Shown here: positions 17,944 to 25,063 of the stretch, one piece after another
Numbering within the stretch: position 1 is the stretch's first letter
Layout: each line of letters begins with the position of its first letter
NCBI RefSeq assembly: GCF_902498845.1
Contig: NZ_CABVLM010000001.1
Span: forward strand, 186,001-250,000
Direction: 5' to 3'
DNA: 64,000 nt
From: Pseudoalteromonas rhizosphaerae
Lineage (GTDB): Bacteria; Pseudomonadota; Gammaproteobacteria; Enterobacterales; Alteromonadaceae
The notes under the pieces: model-generated
Database searches by the model: none
What the model saw: only the letters and a program-made list of their open reading frames with translations
What the model was told of the DNA's origin: nothing
Position numbers and translations under genes: made by a program

Positions 17944-18675
17944 ATGGCACGCATTGAAAATTTAAATTTGTCGCAACAGGTAACCAATGAGTTAGGTAAA
18001 GCCATTATTAATGGTCATTACACTGCTGAAACGGGTTTACCTACTGAAGCAAAATTATGTGAAGAGTATGGCATTAGTCGTACTGCTATTCGTGAAGCAG
18101 TGAAAATGCTTGCTGCAAAAGGGCTTATTTCATCGCGCCCGCGCCAAGGCATTCGGGTTGAACCAGCAAACACATGGAATTTATACGACACCAGCGTATT
18201 AAAATGGTTGCTTGATAGTAGCCCGACCTTGTATGTGTTAAAAGAATTTTTACAAGTACGCTTAGCTATTGAACCACAAGCAGCGGCACTTGCAGCAAGA
18301 CGTGCTGATAAAGGCGCAATTGCAGAGATTGCGATTGCAGTTGAAAAAATGCAAGCGGCGGCTGATGCCTCCGATGGCGAAATCCATGAAAGTGATTTAG
18401 CTTTTCATACCGCAATTTTGTTTGCCAGCGGTAATCGTTTTTTCTTTCAATTGCGTGATTTTATTTGTACTGCTCTTAACGTTAGTATTCAGCATACAAC
18501 ACCCGCGAAAGGTAATAAAAAAGCCATTGCGGATGAACACTTTAAAGTGTATCAAGCAATTTTAAATGGTGAGCCTGAGCGCGCTAAAAACATGATGACG
18601 TATATGATTGACGAAGCTATGTCATTTATTGAAAAAGAAATAGCTGAAAAAGAGTCACAAAACGAATCGAAATAA
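17944..18675 (+). CDS. GntR-family (FadR subfamily) transcriptional regulator
   Basis: 243 residues. Residues ~5-75 are a GntR winged helix (LGKAIINGHYTAETGLPTEAKLCEEYGISRTAIREAVKMLAAKGLISSRPRQGIRV region). Residues ~95-230 are an FCD ligand domain with the metal-binding pattern (HESDLAFH, ADEHFKVYQAI). Such regulators usually repress sugar-acid or sugar catabolism and are released by a pathway intermediate. It sits between the SSS symporter and the SDR/TSUP/lactonase genes. It is the natural candidate to bind the shared AT-rich palindromes, including one at its own promoter. AAGGAACTG precedes the ATG. Confidence 0.88.
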   Translation: MARIENLNLSQQVTNELGKAIINGHYTAETGLPTEAKLCEEYGISRTAIREAVKMLAAKGLISSRPRQGIRVEPANTWNLYDTSVLKWLLDSSPTLYVLKEFLQVRLAIEPQAAALAARRADKGAIAEIAIAVEKMQAAADASDGEIHESDLAFHTAILFASGNRFFFQLRDFICTALNVSIQHTTPAKGNKKAIADEHFKVYQAILNGEPERAKNMMTYMIDEAMSFIEKEIAEKESQNESK

Positions 18676-18716
18676 CCATGTTTTGTTAATGAATTATCTT
18701 AATACTTAAGGAAATC

Positions 18717-19496
18717 ATGCCAGTCTCAACATCACACACAACAAGTTATCCAAGTCTCGCTGGTAAAAGTGTTTTTATTACCGGCGGTGCAACAGGGATC
18801 GGTGAAGTCATGGTAAAGCGCTTTTGTCAGCAGCATGCAAAAGTAACTTTTATTGATATTGCCAAACAGCAAGGTGAGCAATTGTGTAGCCAGTTAGCTG
18901 GCCAGTATCGCTTTGATCCGCAGTATATTTACTGTGATCTTCGTGACATTGAACAATTAAAAGCCGCTATTGAAACAACGGGCAAAACACAAGGTGAGAT
19001 CAGCGTATTGATCAATAATGCGGCTGACGATACTCGCCACGTTGCCGATACCATGAGTGTTGAATACTGGGATGATAAGTTAGCCGTTAATTTACGGCCA
19101 TGCTTTTTTTCGGCGCAAGCCGTAGCCCCGCAAATGCAGCGAATTGGTGGTGGTAGCATTATCAATATGGGCTCAGTGAGCTGGCGTATTAAGCAAACGG
19201 GCATGCCAGCTTACACCACGGCAAAAGCTGGGATCGAAGGACTAACCCGTTCATTAGCTGCGACTTATGGTAAAGATAATATTCGTATTAACACCTTAGT
19301 ACCTGGCTGGGTGATGACCGAGCGCCAAATAACGCATTGGTTAACTCCAGATATGATTGAAGATGTTAGACATAATCAATGTATAAATGAAACATTACAG
19401 GCCGATGATATTGTCAATGCCGCATTATTTTTAGCCGCAGACGACAGTAAAATGATGACCGCACAATCACTTGTTGTTGATGCAGGTTGGACTTAA
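18717..19496 (+). CDS. SDR-family dehydrogenase, probable L-arabinose 1-dehydrogenase
   Basis: A 259-residue classical short-chain dehydrogenase: nucleotide-binding TGxxxGIG (FITGGATGIGE), NNAA, and catalytic Ser153, Tyr166 and Lys170 (MGSVSW, YTTAK). The C-terminal VVDAGWT is usual. The pairing with an SMP-30 lactonase (20343) and a sugar symporter suggests oxidation of an aldose, probably L-arabinose, to its lactone with NAD(P)+. D-galactose is the main alternative. AAGGAAATC precedes the ATG. 41 bases separate it from the GntR gene, so they may be co-transcribed. Confidence 0.82.
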   Translation: MPVSTSHTTSYPSLAGKSVFITGGATGIGEVMVKRFCQQHAKVTFIDIAKQQGEQLCSQLAGQYRFDPQYIYCDLRDIEQLKAAIETTGKTQGEISVLINNAADDTRHVADTMSVEYWDDKLAVNLRPCFFSAQAVAPQMQRIGGGSIINMGSVSWRIKQTGMPAYTTAKAGIEGLTRSLAATYGKDNIRINTLVPGWVMTERQITHWLTPDMIEDVRHNQCINETLQADDIVNAALFLAADDSKMMTAQSLVVDAGWT

Positions 19497-19526
19497 AATT
19501 CAATAAAAAAATTTACCTAACGCCAA

Positions 19527-19542
19527 TGATATTATAATATTA
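19527..19542. promoter_or_regulatory. Operator candidate upstream of the TSUP/lactonase genes
   Basis: TGATATTATAATATTA contains the perfect 12-bp palindrome ATATTATAATAT. It shares 11 of 16 positions with the reverse strand of the 1351 site. It lies 54 bases upstream of the TSUP start codon. Confidence 0.35.
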
Positions 19543-19595
19543 GGATATTCTTGTCTGTAAATTAGTCAAACCTAGTTAAATAAGGTAGAAACGCG

Positions 19596-20303
19596 TTGCC
19601 CGATATCGTATTAGTTTATTTTATATTAATAATAGGCGCATGCTTGCAATGCGTGATTGGGTTTGGTCTTGGCTTATTGTGCGCACCTATTTTATACTGG
19701 CTTATGCCAGAGTTAGTGCCAGGGCCAATGATTTTAAATGCTTTATTACTCACCTCAATTCTTGCCATAAAGCACCGTGGCGCAATAGATCTAAAGCAAA
19801 CCGGCTATTCAATTTTTGGTGGCGCCGTCGGAGTGTTAATTGCTGCAGCGGTAATGTTGCATGTTGATCCCCATCAGTATCGTATTTTACTCGGTTGTTG
19901 TTTACTAATTGCAGTTGCGTTATCACTTACAGGTTGGTCGCCTAAGCTTACCTTTATCTCTAATGTACTGGCATCACTAGCATCTGGTTTTATTGGTACC
20001 ACCACATCCGCAGGCGGCGCACCGATGGGGCTACTCTATCAAGCGCAAAATAAAGATAAAATTAAAGCTAACTTAAGTATTTTCTTCGTGTTTATTAATT
20101 TATTTGGGATCACTGCGCTGCTGCTTACGGGCACCGCTGACTCTAATGACTTACTGCTATTTATTGAATGCTTACCCGCTATTTTAATTGGTTGGGGGCT
20201 TTCATACTTGTTAAATAATACAATTAATGAACAAGCCACGCGTATTTTAATTATTGTTGTGGCGACTTTTTCAGGGCTGGCACTGATTTTCTTGCAACGT
20301 TAA
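19596..20303 (+). CDS. TauE/SafE (TSUP) family membrane permease
   Basis: A 235-residue protein with about 7-8 hydrophobic segments and the two half-motifs of the TSUP family (GACLQCVIGFGLGLLCAPIL near the N-terminus, ASGFIGTTTSAGGAPMGLLY in the middle). The start is a TTG at 19596 with AAGGTAG seven bases upstream; no in-frame ATG is better placed. TSUP proteins move anions such as sulfite, sulfoacetate or organic acids. Its place between a sugar dehydrogenase and a lactonase suggests export or import of a sugar acid, but that is inference. Confidence 0.8.
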   Translation: MPDIVLVYFILIIGACLQCVIGFGLGLLCAPILYWLMPELVPGPMILNALLLTSILAIKHRGAIDLKQTGYSIFGGAVGVLIAAAVMLHVDPHQYRILLGCCLLIAVALSLTGWSPKLTFISNVLASLASGFIGTTTSAGGAPMGLLYQAQNKDKIKANLSIFFVFINLFGITALLLTGTADSNDLLLFIECLPAILIGWGLSYLLNNTINEQATRILIIVVATFSGLALIFLQR

Positions 20304-20342
20304 AATAGCGCAATAAACTCACATGCTGTTTTAAGGTAAATA

Positions 20343-21218
20343 ATGGCGATTAACTCGATTAAAATGATCATTCCTTGCCAATGTTTACTTGGCGAAGGGC
20401 CATATTACAGCGCATCGCTAAAGTGTTTATTTTGGGTCGATATTTTAGACAAACTACTTTACCGTTTTGATTGCCAGCAACAAACAGTGTGCCGTTACCC
20501 GATGGAGCAGGCTATTTGTTGGATCATGGAAACCACCGAACAGCGTTTAATCGCAGGTTTTGAGCGCGGCATTTATTACCTAGATAACAGCACATACCAA
20601 CCAATCGAGCTGTATCCACTGACTACTCTTGCAGTAAATAATCGTTTAAATGATGCCAAAACCGACCGCAACGGGCATGTGTTTTTTGGTACGATGGATA
20701 AACATGAACAACACAATACTGGGGCGTTGTATCGCTTTGGTCAGCAACAAACGCCAACCATTGTTGATAGCAATTATGTGATCAGTAATGGCCCTGCAAT
20801 AAGTAAAAACGGCCGTATTTTATATTCAACAGAATCATCCACCCGCACTATTTATCAATTTGATTTAAATGAGCAAGGTGAGCTTAGCAATAAGCGAGTA
20901 TTTGTAAAATTTGACGAGACAATGGGCTTTCCCGATGGCATGACAGTCGATAACGACAATCACTTGTGGGTCGCGTCTTGGAATGGCCACGGCCTTTATC
21001 GTTTTTGTGAAAATGGCACTATCGTGCATTTTTATCGACTTCCCGCACCTAGGATCACCAGCCTCACTTTTTTTGGCGATGACCTAACAACCATCGCCGT
21101 TACCTCCGCCCGTACTGGCCTAGAACCTGAGATACTAAAACAATACCCCTACAGCGGCGCCGTATTTATTTTAACTGCAAGCGTCAAAGGGATCGCAGAA
21201 AGCCCAGCCCAATTGTAA
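20343..21218 (+). CDS. SMP-30/gluconolactonase-family lactonase, probable arabinonolactonase
   Basis: A 291-residue six-bladed propeller: CLLGEGPYYSASLKCLFWVDI (metal-binding Glu in GEGP), NRLNDAKTDRNGHVFFGTMD (NDAK metal ligands Asn/Asp), SNGPAISKNGRILYSTES and GFPDGMTVDNDNHLWVASW (metal-ligand Asp). All metal-site motifs are present. It would hydrolyse the sugar lactone made by the SDR enzyme to the aldonic acid. The later steps (dehydratase, ketoacid dehydratase or aldolase) are not in this window. AAGGT precedes the ATG at 20343. Confidence 0.85.
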   Translation: MAINSIKMIIPCQCLLGEGPYYSASLKCLFWVDILDKLLYRFDCQQQTVCRYPMEQAICWIMETTEQRLIAGFERGIYYLDNSTYQPIELYPLTTLAVNNRLNDAKTDRNGHVFFGTMDKHEQHNTGALYRFGQQQTPTIVDSNYVISNGPAISKNGRILYSTESSTRTIYQFDLNEQGELSNKRVFVKFDETMGFPDGMTVDNDNHLWVASWNGHGLYRFCENGTIVHFYRLPAPRITSLTFFGDDLTTIAVTSARTGLEPEILKQYPYSGAVFILTASVKGIAESPAQL

Positions 21219-21507
21219 TTAAGTAGATCGCAAATAAACGATGTATGCCCTTGTTATTAGAGGCCGCACTCAAAAGCATGTTTAATTTTTGATCTACAAC
21301 AAACCGTTCAGGGGAGTATAATTACAACGATTTAGCTTTGAATGAACCGGACACGATACCTTGCTTAAGCCTTTATTTTGATCTTTAAAAATATGCAATA
21401 CAAACAGTGGGTTACAATATGTCATGTTTTATAAGATAAGTTACCTTATTTAATCTAACTGTCCGTTTAAATTTTTTTACTGATATTCTATTGTTCACTG
21501 CCGCACT
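21219..21507. other. Non-coding, with a possible small element remnant
   Basis: No gene. TGAACCGGACA (21342-21352) and TGTCCGTTTAA (21460-21470) form imperfect terminal inverted repeats (9 of 11) bounding 129 bases, which could be a decayed insertion-sequence or MITE remnant. The support is weak. Confidence 0.3.
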
Positions 21508-21752
21508 GGCAGCTTAGGTGACGATGAACCGACAAAAATATCGGGAATATTTTTGAACTGCGAAGCAGACCTTTATGGCGAAGGGCAGGACGCCTAAAGT
21601 AAACGACATATTTAATAAAGAGTGCAGCCTGAGAAAGTGAGGTCATGGTAGATTTTTGTTTCCGACAAAATCTAAGTACCTAAATCCATTTAGGTAATGA
21701 CCGATGTAACCAAGCTCCATGGACGGATTGTTAACACCGTGGTTTGTTTGAA
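21508..21752. repeat. 245-bp direct repeat, copy 1
   Basis: This copy aligns with 22138-22382 without gaps (constant offset 630), with about 25 scattered mismatches. It contains small hairpins: AAAAATAT/ATATTTTT around 21534, AGATTTT/AAAATCT around 21650-21673, and the perfect CCTAAAT/ATTTAGG near 21680. It has no plausible coding frame. It is probably one member of a dispersed structured intergenic repeat family. Confidence 0.85.
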
Positions 21753-21760
21753 GTACTGTC

Positions 21761-22131
21761 GCGCAAGCAAACTTAGCGCCTACGGTGGATAATATTGAAA
21801 ATGGTGTTGTATATTTGTGCGCCAGCAAACTTAGCGCCTACGGTGGATAATATTGAAAATGGTGTTGTATATTTGTGCGCCAGCAAACTTAGCGCCTACG
21901 GTGGATAATATTGAAAATGGTGTTGTATATTTGTGCGCCAGCAAGCTTAGCGCCTACGGTGGATAATATTGAAAATGGTGTTGTATATTTGTGCGCCAGC
22001 AAGCTTAGCGCCTACGGTTGATAATATTGCAAATGGTGTTGTATATTTGTGCGCAAGCAAGCTTAGCGCCTACGGTGGATAATATTTAAAATGGTGTTGT
22101 ATATTTGTGCGCAAGCAAGCTTAGCGCCTAC
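21761..22131. repeat. 58-bp tandem array of REP-like palindromes (seven palindromes, six full units)
   Basis: The motif (A/G)CTTAGCGCCTAC recurs at 21771, 21829, 21887, 21945, 22003, 22061 and 22119, exactly 58 bases apart. Each unit holds a REP-like hairpin, GCGCAAGC-AA-GCTTAGCGC (some units GCGCCAGCAAAC), and a constant spacer GGATAATATTGAAAATGGTG plus TTGTATATTTGT. The units differ by only a few substitutions, so the amplification is recent. It is not a CRISPR array because there are no unique spacers. Confidence 0.92.
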
Positions 22132-22137
22132 AACACA

Positions 22138-22382
22138 GGCAGCTTCGGTGACGATGGACCGACAAAAATATCGGGAATATTTTTAAACTGCGAAGCAGAC
22201 CTTTATGGCGAAGGGCAGGACGCTTAAAGTAAACGACATATCTAGTAAAGAGTGCAGCCTGAGGACGTGAGTTCATGGCAGATTTTTGTTCCCGACAAAA
22301 TCTAAGTACCTAAATCCATTTAGGCAATAACTTATGTAACCAAGCTCCATGGATGGATTGTTAACAGCGCGGTTTATTTGAA
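22138..22382. repeat. 245-bp direct repeat, copy 2
   Basis: Second copy of the 21508-21752 element, same orientation, directly after the tandem array, so the array is bracketed by direct repeats. Confidence 0.85.
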
Positions 22383-22404
22383 ATTAAGTTTACTTTGATT
22401 TGTC

Positions 22405-22419
22405 GCGAGGTAAACTCGC
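22405..22419. repeat. Single REP-like palindrome before the diguanylate cyclase stop
   Basis: GCGAG-GTAAA-CTCGC followed by TGCTAC resembles the palindromes of the 58-bp array. It lies 19 bases beyond the stop of the minus-strand gene at 22438 and may act as its transcript end. Confidence 0.6.
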
Positions 22420-22437
22420 TGCTACAAATACATGGCT

Positions 22438-23880
22438 CTAATGCTCTTCATCAAAGACTTGAATTTGATTGCGGCCTGATTTTTTTGCCACGTAGAGTGC
22501 GCTGTCGGCGGCGAGGATCATCATATCGGCGGTGGTGTATTTATCTGGTTTACAGCTGTAACATCCGATGCTGAGGGTGAGGTGGTCGGCTACGTTTGAA
22601 TTTGGGTGCAGGATATTTAGTTGGCTTATTTGCTGTTGCAGTAATCTGGCAAATTTTAAGCAGTGGGGTTTATCAATGCAGGGTAACACAATTGCAAATT
22701 CTTCTCCGCCGTAGCGAGCTGCTAAATCACCTTGTCGCTTACATAAGCGATGCAAGGTTTGGGCAACTTGTTTGAGTGCCTCATCGCCTTGCTGGTGGCC
22801 ATTATTGTCGTTATACAGTTTAAAATAATCGATATCACAAATGATTAAACTCAATGGTTGATGTGAGCGTGTTGCGCGTTGAATTTCACTGAGTAAGGTT
22901 TGATCAAAACAGCGGCGATTGGCGATATTTGTCAGGCTGTCGAGATTTGCTTGTGATTGCAGTTCTTGGTTGGCTAAAAGTAATTGCTGTTGAGCTTGCT
23001 CTAAGCGTTGTTTATACAGAACGTTTTTCAGTGCATTGGCAATAATTTCACCTACCAGTTTGATCCGCATAAGATCGGTGTCGGTCCAGTGGCGTATATG
23101 TGTTACACAATCACAGCCAATAAAACCAAATAAGGCGTTTTCAGAGCGCAGCCCAATACATAAAACAGACTTGATCCCCTCTGATTCAAATTCAGCTTTT
23201 TCAGCAGCAGCGGCTGGGGGTAACAAGTTTATATCAGATACCTTAAAAACGTGCTTTTCGTTCATGGTACTAAAAAAATAAGGTAATAAATCTTGTTGAA
23301 TATCTTGCAGCTTTTCTTTAAAAGGTTTGACCTGCGTATTAACCCATTCATGAGTATTGCTCATGGCTTTGCCGTTTTCACTAAATTGGAATAAATAGCT
23401 ACGATCAGCATCACAAAATGTACCTATGGTTTTTAAAGCGCTTTCGATCTGCTGATCGAGGTTGTCTATTTGTATATCAATAAGTTGTGTTGATATTTTT
23501 GCTATTACTTCGTCAAAATCAGCGTGTACAGTAAACGATGAGTGCGGTTCAAGCGCCAGCATTATTAACTGTGGGCCAATTAAACTATAGGTGACTGTAA
23601 CACGCAGGAGTGTGTGTTTTGTGGCAATGTTATAGATGTGTTCGGTGTTATTTTGGGGAGTTAAAAAGGTCTGATAATCAACAATTGTGTGGTTTTCTGT
23701 GTGTTTAATTGATAAGTGCTGAAACGCTTTTGTCACTGGACTTATTGTTGGCATTAATTTAAGTAATTGCTGACTTGATGGGTTGGCGTGCAGCGTGTCT
23801 GTTTGTTGATCAAACAGTATCATTGCAAGTGGTAATGCTTGTAAAGATTGCCAAATTTCGTCTACAGAATACTGTCTCAC
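22438..23880 (-). CDS. PAS-GAF-GGDEF diguanylate cyclase
   Basis: 480 soluble residues. An N-terminal PAS-like domain (~8-115) is followed by a GAF domain (~135-290: CDADRSYLFQFSENGKAM, SVLCIGLRSENALFGFIGCD) and a short coiled coil rich in Gln. The GGDEF domain (~315-478) begins DSLTNIANRRCFD, with active-site GGEEF at 391-395 and an RxxD inhibitory site (Arg382-Asp385) five residues upstream. It should make c-di-GMP from two GTP with product inhibition. The input signal is unknown. It is monocistronic, next to the repeat array. Confidence 0.9.
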   Translation of the reverse strand: MRQYSVDEIWQSLQALPLAMILFDQQTDTLHANPSSQQLLKLMPTISPVTKAFQHLSIKHTENHTIVDYQTFLTPQNNTEHIYNIATKHTLLRVTVTYSLIGPQLIMLALEPHSSFTVHADFDEVIAKISTQLIDIQIDNLDQQIESALKTIGTFCDADRSYLFQFSENGKAMSNTHEWVNTQVKPFKEKLQDIQQDLLPYFFSTMNEKHVFKVSDINLLPPAAAAEKAEFESEGIKSVLCIGLRSENALFGFIGCDCVTHIRHWTDTDLMRIKLVGEIIANALKNVLYKQRLEQAQQQLLLANQELQSQANLDSLTNIANRRCFDQTLLSEIQRATRSHQPLSLIICDIDYFKLYNDNNGHQQGDEALKQVAQTLHRLCKRQGDLAARYGGEEFAIVLPCIDKPHCLKFARLLQQQISQLNILHPNSNVADHLTLSIGCYSCKPDKYTTADMMILAADSALYVAKKSGRNQIQVFDEEH

Positions 23881-24099
23881 TGGATTTCCAACTTCCTATT
23901 AACAAATTAAGCTTACATTCAATTTTAAGAAAATGGTACTTTAATTGGTCGTTTTTATAGATAAATTAACTCGATATTAAGTTTTTAGTGCGTTTGGCTT
24001 ATGGAAGTACTACAATTGATACTGTATATCATTACTCTTTTAAACGTTTCTTAGAATGATGACTCTTAGCACACTTAAGCACAGGTAAAACCGCTTTTC

Positions 24100-24987
24100 A
24101 TGACCGACATTACAACTCACCAAGCATCACGACGTAGATTATTAATTGCATTAGCAATCACTAGCTCATTTATGGTTATTCAAGTTATTGGTGCCTATTA
24201 TGCAAACTCTCTTGCCGTATTAGCCGATGCTGGGCATTTATTTGTTCATAATAGTTCTTTATTTATTGCTTTGATCGCATCGAGCTTAGCGATTCATTTA
24301 GCTAAAAACTACAACGATGGTTATCAAAAAGCAGAGTTGACCGGTGGTTTGATCAACGGTTGTTTATATTTGGCGATCAGCCTGGTGATTTTATACGAAG
24401 GCGGCGAGCGCTTTGTACATCACCATGAAGGGCAAGGCCCCGTCGTCAATAGCTATTTAATGTCGGTTATTGCCGCCACTGGATTTTTATTTCACGGTGC
24501 TGCAGCATGGGTATTATATAAAGGTAGAAAGGCTAGCTTTAATGTTTATGCGGTATTTTTACATTCATTTTTTGATTTGATTTCAACTGTCTCTACGTTT
24601 ATCGCCGGTATACTTATTTATCTAACGGGTTGGAGCATTATTGATATTTTATCGAGCATGCTGATTGCGTTATTTGTTTTGTTTACAGGTGTAAAAGTGA
24701 TTGTTGGATGCGTTAAAGGTCTGCGTTTAAATAAAGCAAAACTACCCGATGTGGCCGATATTGAAAGTGCCATAGGACAAGTTGAGCATGTAGAAAATGT
24801 GCACAATGTTACGGTTATGCGCCGTGACAAGGAGTTAGTTGTAGGGGCGCATGTGGTACTTAAACAACATTGCACTAAAGAAAAACATGATGAAGCATGT
24901 CGACTTAAAGTTGAGCAATTGCTAGCAAGGCAATTTAATGTTGGCAACAGCGTATTACAAATCGAAAGTCATGGTTGTCAGCATTAA
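24100..24987 (+). CDS. Cation diffusion facilitator (ZitB/CzcD-like zinc exporter)
   Basis: A 295-residue protein with six membrane helices and a cytoplasmic C-terminal domain (VADIESAIGQVEHVENVHNVTV). The TM5 metal motif HSFFD (HxxxD) is intact. In TM2, where relatives read ADAGHMLTD (HxxxD), this protein reads ADAGHLFVH, so His46 is kept but the usual Asp is His50. The His-rich loop between TM4 and TM5 of ZitB is short here (HHHEGQG). It probably exports Zn2+ or a similar divalent ion from the cytoplasm in exchange for protons. The substitution may change metal choice or coupling. Confidence 0.85.
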   Translation: MTDITTHQASRRRLLIALAITSSFMVIQVIGAYYANSLAVLADAGHLFVHNSSLFIALIASSLAIHLAKNYNDGYQKAELTGGLINGCLYLAISLVILYEGGERFVHHHEGQGPVVNSYLMSVIAATGFLFHGAAAWVLYKGRKASFNVYAVFLHSFFDLISTVSTFIAGILIYLTGWSIIDILSSMLIALFVLFTGVKVIVGCVKGLRLNKAKLPDVADIESAIGQVEHVENVHNVTVMRRDKELVVGAHVVLKQHCTKEKHDEACRLKVEQLLARQFNVGNSVLQIESHGCQH

Positions 24988-25063
24988 ATACAACTAGTTA
25001 ACTTGGCAAAATGCGTTTTTTATTTTACTTTTAGATATAGCCTATTTTATACGGAACAATCCA

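Noticed and set aside
21342..21470. Intact insertion sequence
   Set aside because: Only imperfect 11-bp ends 129 bases apart, no transposase and no target duplication; at most a remnant.
21643..21828. 61-codon minus-strand frame
   Set aside because: Lies in the 245-bp repeat and runs into the 58-bp array; non-coding structured repeats explain it.
21761..22131. CRISPR array
   Set aside because: Whole 58-bp units repeat, including what would be spacers; no unique spacer sequence and no cas genes.
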